The notes below the pieces were generated by a model. That model ran no database searches and was not told the DNA's origin. It saw only the letters and a list, made by a program, of their open reading frames with translations. A stretch of DNA of 10,309 bases, taken from NCBI GenBank assembly GCA_020345785.1, contig CP070771.1, forward strand, positions 738,971-749,279, given 5' to 3'. Source of the stretch: Desulfobacterales bacterium. Its GTDB lineage: Bacteria > Desulfobacterota > Desulfobacteria > Desulfobacterales > JAFDCJ01. Numbering within the stretch: position 1 is the stretch's first letter; every line of letters starts with the position of its first letter. The position numbers and the translations under genes were made by a program. Shown here piece by piece: positions 6,656-10,309 of the stretch.

Positions 6656-6707
6656 GTTCCTTGTAACATATTATTAGAAAAAATGGCCTGAGGCCTAAGA
6701 AAACAAT

Positions 6708-7493
6708 GTGATCGCTATGAATAATCAATTGCCTGAAAAAAACCATGATTCTCTGTCCGATGAAAACATCATCGAAATTATCGGGATGCACAAATGGTTC
6801 GGTGAGTTTCACGTATTAAACGACATTGACCTTACGGTAAAAAAGCAGGAGCGGATCGTTATCTGCGGACCGTCCGGTTCCGGTAAGTCGACGCTTATCC
6901 GTTGCATCAATCGGCTGGAAGAGCATCAACGGGGAAAGATCATCGTCGACGGTATGGAATTGACCAATGACCTCAAAAATATAGAAAGGATCCGGGCCGA
7001 AGTCGGCATGGTCTTTCAGCACTTTAATCTGTTTCCGCATTTAACGATTGTTGAAAACCTGACGTTAGGTCCCATCTGGGTTAGAAAGGTGCCCAAAAAA
7101 GAAGCCGAAGACGCGGCCATGCATTATCTGGAAAAAGTTTATATTGCCGACCAGGCACTCAAATACCCGGGACAGCTTTCCGGCGGTCAGCAACAACGAG
7201 TGGCCATTGCCCGCAGCCTTTGCATGAATCCCAAAGTAATGCTGTTTGATGAGCCGACCTCCGCCCTGGATCCTGAAATGATCAAAGAAGTTCTGGATGT
7301 CATGATAGAACTGGCCCAGGAGGGAATGACCATGATCGTGGTGACCCACGAAATGGGGTTTGCCAAAAGTGTCGCCCATCGGGTGCTTTTTATGGACTAT
7401 GGTCAAATAGTTGAGGGTAACACGCCCGGGGAATTTTTTGAAAATCCGCAGCACGAACGTACCAAACTTTTTCTCAGCCAGATTTTGCATTAA
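6708..7493 (+). CDS. aapP: Polar amino-acid ABC transporter ATP-binding protein, AapP/GlnQ type
   Basis: This 261-residue ATPase powers import by the neighbouring permease at the inner face of the membrane. All nucleotide-binding motifs are intact: Walker [10 protein letters not shown] (54-62), Q-loop Q104 in VFQHFNLFP, signature LSGGQQQR (157-164), Walker B VMLFDEP (177-183), D-loop SALD (185-188) and switch His214 in VVTHEMGFA. The length and the C-terminal [18 protein letters not shown] ending are typical of the polar amino-acid family. The start is uncertain: GTG 6708 and ATG 6717 are both in frame and neither has a strong Shine-Dalgarno site. Conserved sequence begins near residue 22, so either works. 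The substrate is probably acidic, basic or amide amino acids but cannot be told from the ATPase. Confidence 0.94.
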   Translation: MIAMNNQLPEKNHDSLSDENIIEIIGMHKWFGEFHVLNDIDLTVKKQERIVICGPSGSGKSTLIRCINRLEEHQRGKIIVDGMELTNDLKNIERIRAEVGMVFQHFNLFPHLTIVENLTLGPIWVRKVPKKEAEDAAMHYLEKVYIADQALKYPGQLSGGQQQRVAIARSLCMNPKVMLFDEPTSALDPEMIKEVLDVMIELAQEGMTMIVVTHEMGFAKSVAHRVLFMDYGQIVEGNTPGEFFENPQHERTKLFLSQILH

Positions 7494-7533
7494 CCTCCCA
7501 TCCATTTATCTCTCCGAGCCGCCGAACCCACCG

Positions 7534-7589
7534 TAAGGGGCGTAGTCCCCCTACCCACAAGCCTGGAAGCCCTATGGGCTGAAAGTGGG
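7534..7589. other. GC-rich stem-loop pair after the transporter genes
   Basis: Two adjacent hairpins can be drawn. In the first, GGGG (7537-7540) pairs with CCCC (7547-7550) around a 6-base loop, extended by TA/TA. In the second, AGCCC (7568-7572) pairs with GGGCT (7576-7580) around TAT, enclosed by CCCAC (7554-7558) and GTGGG (7585-7589). No T-run follows, so this is not a clear intrinsic terminator. It could be a structured 3' end of the transporter mRNA, a small RNA or a repeat. I do not recognise a riboswitch. The rest of the gap (7600-7809) is A/T-rich and shows no gene or repeat that I can support. Confidence 0.35.
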
Positions 7590-7809
7590 CGCCGGAGGCC
7601 AATACCCCGAAATTAATTGATATTAACATCCCCCGCCAAGGATTGCCTCTCTTTGAATTGCAGATCCGTTTAAATATTCAAGTTTCAATGTTTCTTTGCC
7701 GATATATGCCTATATAAATCAATGGGCTAGACATTTTAGCTCATCTCCCCAGGGTTTTCGGATAAGTCTGTTAATTGTGAAGTTTTCGAATTTGTGACCA
7801 AAAAGCCCT

Positions 7810-7835
7810 CGCAAAGACGCAAATTTCGCAAAGGT
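7810..7835. repeat. Short 8-9-bp-period repeat, CTTTGCG family (copy 2, inverted)
   Basis: CGCAAAGA, CGCAAATTT and CGCAAAGGT follow one another; their reverse complement gives the CTTTGCG-type units seen at 74-100. The copy lies upstream of the GYF/RDD protein gene and just before an alternative ATG at 7838. Confidence 0.45.
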
Positions 7836-7903
7836 AAATGATTACGTTAATCTTGACGTCTTGGCGAAGGCGCATCGGTTCCGGTTCATCCGGGTTGGGC
7901 AAT

Positions 7904-8668
7904 ATGCCTATGAATCTTTACTATGAAGACGGAGGACAGCAGGTAGGGCCCATTGGAAAGGCTGAACTCCAGACACTGATCAAAGCCAAAAAAGTTAATG
8001 CCAGTACGTTAGTCTGGCAATCCGGCATGGAAAGCTGGCAGGAATTGGGCGCTTTTATCCGCAACCGGTCGGGTAAAGTTGTGCAAACCAGATCATCCGG
8101 GGTTCCTGTGAGAAAGGCAGCCTGTTCGGAATGCGGCCAGGCTTTTGTGGAAGATGATATGATCCGATTTCAGGAATCCTGGGTTTGTGCCGGATGTAAA
8201 TCGGTATTCATCCAGAAGATTAAAGAAGGCCTGCCCGTTGCCGGGGCCATGAATTATGCCGGTTTCTGGATACGTTTGGCGGCCCTGGCAATTGATGCAT
8301 TCATCCTGTGGATTTTGAATCTGTTTATATTCATCCCGCTTGGAATTTTCATGCCCAGGTCTCAGGATGACCCGTTTGTGTTTCTTTCGTTTATGCCCCT
8401 GATTATGTTGCTCCAGTACGCGCTGCCGGCTGCCTATGATACATGGTTTGTCGGAAAATATGGTGCCACACCCGGCAAAATGGCATGCAGTCTAAAAATA
8501 GTGGTCGAGGACGGCAGCCGCGTGAGTTACCTCCGAGCCATGGGCCGGCATTTTGCCAAATGGCTCAGCTCCATGATCCTGGCGATCGGGTTTATCATGG
8601 CGGGATTTGATGACCAAAAAAGAACGCTGCATGATCGGATTTGCGAGACAAGAGTGGTAAGGAAATAA
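7904..8668 (+). CDS. GYF_2-like, zinc-ribbon, RDD-family membrane protein
   Basis: Counting from ATG 7904 the protein has 254 residues. Residues 4-50 resemble a GYF_2/DUF4339 domain (NLYYEDGGQQVGPIG, then TLVWQSGMESWQEL). A zinc ribbon follows with C74xxC77 and C95xxC98. An RDD domain begins near 119 with FWIRLAALAIDAFIL (Arg124, Asp131), has membrane segments near 130-150 and 157-178, then YDTWFVGKYGATPGKM, a hydrophobic segment near 218-234, and DDQKRTLHDRICET at the end. The frame opens at ATG 7838, but the 22 extra residues are basic and precede the conserved start, so 7904 (or 7910) is preferred; no start has a strong Shine-Dalgarno site. RDD proteins are inner-membrane proteins of mostly unknown function. 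GYF_2 domains are thought to mediate protein contacts. No specific role can be assigned. Confidence 0.85.
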   Translation: MPMNLYYEDGGQQVGPIGKAELQTLIKAKKVNASTLVWQSGMESWQELGAFIRNRSGKVVQTRSSGVPVRKAACSECGQAFVEDDMIRFQESWVCAGCKSVFIQKIKEGLPVAGAMNYAGFWIRLAALAIDAFILWILNLFIFIPLGIFMPRSQDDPFVFLSFMPLIMLLQYALPAAYDTWFVGKYGATPGKMACSLKIVVEDGSRVSYLRAMGRHFAKWLSSMILAIGFIMAGFDDQKRTLHDRICETRVVRK

Positions 8669-8670
8669 TC

Positions 8671-8841
8671 CTGAAATTCGAAGCACGATACACGAAACAA
8701 TATCAGAATTATAAGTTTCAAATGTTCTAAAGTCGACAGGCAAAATCGATTCAATGACAATACATAAATCATAGTATCATTTTGAATTTCTGACATTTGA
8801 TATTTGGATTTGTTTCTGATTTCGATATTCGGATTTCGGAT
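8671..8841. repeat. Long imperfect inverted repeat (third palindromic element)
   Basis: The left arm (about 8671-8730) carries GAAATTCGAA, ACGAAACAA and TTTCAAATGTTCTAAA. The right arm (about 8781-8841) carries TTTGAATTTCTGACATTTGA, TTTGTTTCTGATTTCG and TTCGGATTTCGG. The reverse complement of the right arm aligns along the whole left arm with many mismatches and small shifts. The loop (8731-8780) is about 50 bases. It starts within 3 bases of the RDD gene stop and fills most of the 220-bp gap. It contains no convincing T-run terminator. Confidence 0.6.
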
Positions 8842-8877
8842 TTAATACCGGAAATTCCTATAACAACGAAAACAATC

Positions 8878-8883
8878 AGGGAG
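8878..8883 (+). promoter_or_regulatory. Shine-Dalgarno site of the zinc-finger protein gene
   Basis: AGGGAG ends 5 bases before GTG 8889. This supports the GTG start, since the first zinc-binding cysteine is already residue 4 and no later start would keep it. Confidence 0.6.
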
Positions 8884-8888
8884 ATTTT

Positions 8889-9455
8889 GTGCTTAGCTGT
8901 ACCAATTGCAACACCCCGCTGGGGATCGAAGCAGTCAACACCAACTCATTGATCGCCTGTGGTGGTTGCAACGGCCTGATGCGGGCGGATGTTTATCCGG
9001 CCCTAAAGAGACCGTTGCCCGCAGGCCAGACAGGCGCAGCGCTGCAAATGGACAAAGAAGCCGGTTGCTTTTATCACCCCCGAAAAAAAGCCGTGGTACC
9101 TTGTAACACCTGCGGTCGGTTCCTTTGCGCTCTGTGCGATGTTCCTCTCAACGGTCAGCATCTGTGTCCGGCCTGTCTTGATAAAGCAAAGACCAATCGA
9201 CATATCAAAAATCTGGAAAATCACCGTACCTGTTATGATACCGTGGCCCTCTTTTTGGCAACCGGTCCGCTTATACTATACTGGTTCACGATTTTTACGG
9301 CGCCTGTTGTTATCTATTTGACTGTCAGACACTGGAATTCTCCTTCCAGTATCATACCTCGAACCAAAATTCGTTTTATTTTGGCCTTCATCATAGCGGG
9401 AATTCAGATTGCGGCCTGGATCCTGTTTTTTACCAAGCTGGCGCAAACAGCCTAA
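8889..9455 (+). CDS. B-box-like zinc-finger protein with C-terminal membrane segments
   Basis: This 188-residue protein starts at GTG. Residues 1-30 form a zinc-ribbon-like unit (C4xxC7 and C24xxC27). Residues 60-96 form a B-box-like finger with C60xxH63, C72xxC75, C80xxC83, H91 and C93xxC96. A basic linker (97-113) leads to hydrophobic stretches at about 117-147, probably two close membrane segments or a hairpin, and 162-184. The cysteine-rich part would therefore face one side of the membrane, probably the cytoplasm. Bacterial B-box-type fingers attached to membrane segments are known but uncharacterised. The RDD/zinc-ribbon gene lies upstream and a polytopic membrane gene 30 bp downstream, suggesting a joint membrane complex. 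Its function is unknown. Confidence 0.82.
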   Translation: MLSCTNCNTPLGIEAVNTNSLIACGGCNGLMRADVYPALKRPLPAGQTGAALQMDKEAGCFYHPRKKAVVPCNTCGRFLCALCDVPLNGQHLCPACLDKAKTNRHIKNLENHRTCYDTVALFLATGPLILYWFTIFTAPVVIYLTVRHWNSPSSIIPRTKIRFILAFIIAGIQIAAWILFFTKLAQTA

Positions 9456-9485
9456 AAAAGGATTTTTACCAGATCACGGTTAAAA

Positions 9486-10309
9486 ATGGCGAAAAAAGTC
9501 AAAGAATATCGAAAACTGCCTGGATTAAAAAAAGGGTTTCTAATCGGCAAGCATACCCTCTGGCAGGGAAAGGATCATTTACTTCACATTTTTTCCCGAT
9601 TTGGTTCCGAAGATTACAAGCGCTTTTATTTTAGTGATATCCAGGCGATCATCACCCGCAAGACGGTAGTGGGCAAGATCCAAAATACGGTCCTGTGTTG
9701 TTTTATCCTGATGTTCCTGCTGCCGGCCTTTTACTTTGACGAAGGATGGTCCATATTTTACGCGGTTGTTTCCGGAATAATGTCTCTGTTTTTGTTAATC
9801 AACCTCTACAAAGGCCCTACCTGCGATACAAAACTCCTGACCGCCGTGCAAACCGAGAAATTGCATTCGTTAAACCGATTAAAAACCGCCTGCCGGGTCA
9901 TGGATCGTTTGCAGCCTTACATCCAGTCGGCCCAAGGAACCCTGAAAGTTGCAGATTTAAATAAGATACCGGTGCGACCGGCAGATCGCAATACACTTTA
10001 CGGTCACGGGGCCAAAGCCGGGTCGTTGGAAGCAGCCGCCGGATTCGAAAAAGGCCGGATTCATATGATTTTGTTCGGGTTGCTGCTGTTTGACGGTGGG
10101 CTGGCAGCGGCGGAGTTTTTTACGACACACGTGGTTCCGACCGTTCTTGGCTCCATCGCCAGTCTTTGCATCGGGATATTTGTCATCATTGCCCTGGTAA
10201 AACAACATAATAGTAATTTATCAGGTTCACTCCGGGCCATAACGTGGACCTGTCTTGGTTTGGTTTGTATTACTTTTGCTTTAGGGTATGTCGTCGGCAT
10301 TGTGTTCGC
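9486..10309 (+). CDS. Polytopic membrane protein of unknown function (cut by the window's right edge)
   Basis: An open frame starts at ATG 9486 and runs without a stop to the end of the window, giving 274 codons plus two bases. Residues 1-60 are basic and soluble (KKVKEYRKLPGLKKG, then FYFSDIQAIITRKT, a strand-rich stretch faintly like a bacterial PH-type domain). Membrane segments are visible near 66-84, 89-108, 193-210, 215-238 and 250-272. A soluble loop (109-190) contains GPTCDTKLLTAVQTEKL and RLKTACRVMDRLQ. The gene begins 30 bp after the zinc-finger gene, probably in the same transcript. No Shine-Dalgarno site lies close to the ATG; AAAGGA is about 25 bases upstream. I do not recognise the family. 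The coding call rests on the long open frame and the coherent membrane pattern. Confidence 0.8.
   Translation, partial: MAKKVKEYRKLPGLKKGFLIGKHTLWQGKDHLLHIFSRFGSEDYKRFYFSDIQAIITRKTVVGKIQNTVLCCFILMFLLPAFYFDEGWSIFYAVVSGIMSLFLLINLYKGPTCDTKLLTAVQTEKLHSLNRLKTACRVMDRLQPYIQSAQGTLKVADLNKIPVRPADRNTLYGHGAKAGSLEAAAGFEKGRIHMILFGLLLFDGGLAAAEFFTTHVVPTVLGSIASLCIGIFVIIALVKQHNSNLSGSLRAITWTCLGLVCITFALGYVVGIVF

Noticed and set aside
7554..7600. Group II intron domain V or cobalamin riboswitch
   Set aside because: The stems have neither the domain V sequence pattern nor a B12-box, and no reverse transcriptase or cobalamin gene is adjacent.
7838..7903. Longer N-terminus of the GYF/RDD protein from ATG 7838
   Set aside because: The 22 extra residues precede the conserved GYF_2-like start and look non-conserved and basic. 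The AAAGG before 7838 is too close to the ATG for a good ribosome site. It is not excluded.
9746..10300. Small frames on both strands inside the last gene (9746-9964 +, 9957-10208 -, 10061-10300 -)
   Set aside because: The frame from ATG 9486 stays open to the window end and encodes a coherent membrane protein, so these are shadows.

Overview
The window looks like a chromosomal stretch from an anaerobic, catabolically versatile bacterium, probably a Desulfobacterota (sulfate-reducer-like) lineage. That assignment is an inference. It rests on a hydantoinase-B-type carboxylase subunit, a PaaK-type CoA ligase and an unusual thiolase sitting together, on intermediate GC content, and on intergenic gaps packed with degenerate short-period repeats. 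No rRNA, tRNA, CRISPR array, transposase or phage gene was seen. All seven complete genes and one gene cut by the right edge lie on the + strand.

Left part (1-5018), three metabolic genes. A HyuB/acetone-carboxylase-beta-like protein (156-1907) is followed by a phenylacetate-CoA-ligase-like AMP-forming ligase (2129-3421) and a thiolase-superfamily enzyme (3828-5018). Each has its own strong Shine-Dalgarno site, and 221 to 406 bp gaps separate them, so they may be transcribed as one unit or separately. Together they could carry out ketone (or amide) carboxylation or hydrolysis, CoA activation and thiolytic cleavage, as in anaerobic acetophenone or acetone degradation. The HyuA partner is not in the window and the substrate cannot be read from the sequence.

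Middle part (5486-7493), transport. An AapM-type polar amino-acid ABC permease (5486-6583) and its ATPase (6708-7493) form a pair. The usual second permease and the periplasmic binding protein are absent from the window. A perfect 16-bp palindrome lies between the two genes, and seven tandem 9-bp units lie directly before the permease.

Right part (7904-10309), membrane and zinc-finger cluster. A GYF_2-like, zinc-ribbon, RDD membrane protein is followed by a B-box-like zinc-finger protein with C-terminal membrane segments, then by an unrecognised polytopic membrane protein that runs off the window. The last two are 30 bp apart. The function of this cluster is unknown.

Gaps between genes. Most gaps carry degenerate repeats with periods of 7, 8 or 9 bp, some arranged as long imperfect inverted repeats. 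Two copies of one palindromic element (about 1984-2110 and 5264-5411) lie in opposite orientation and share a core. This repeat landscape is the most unusual feature of the window.
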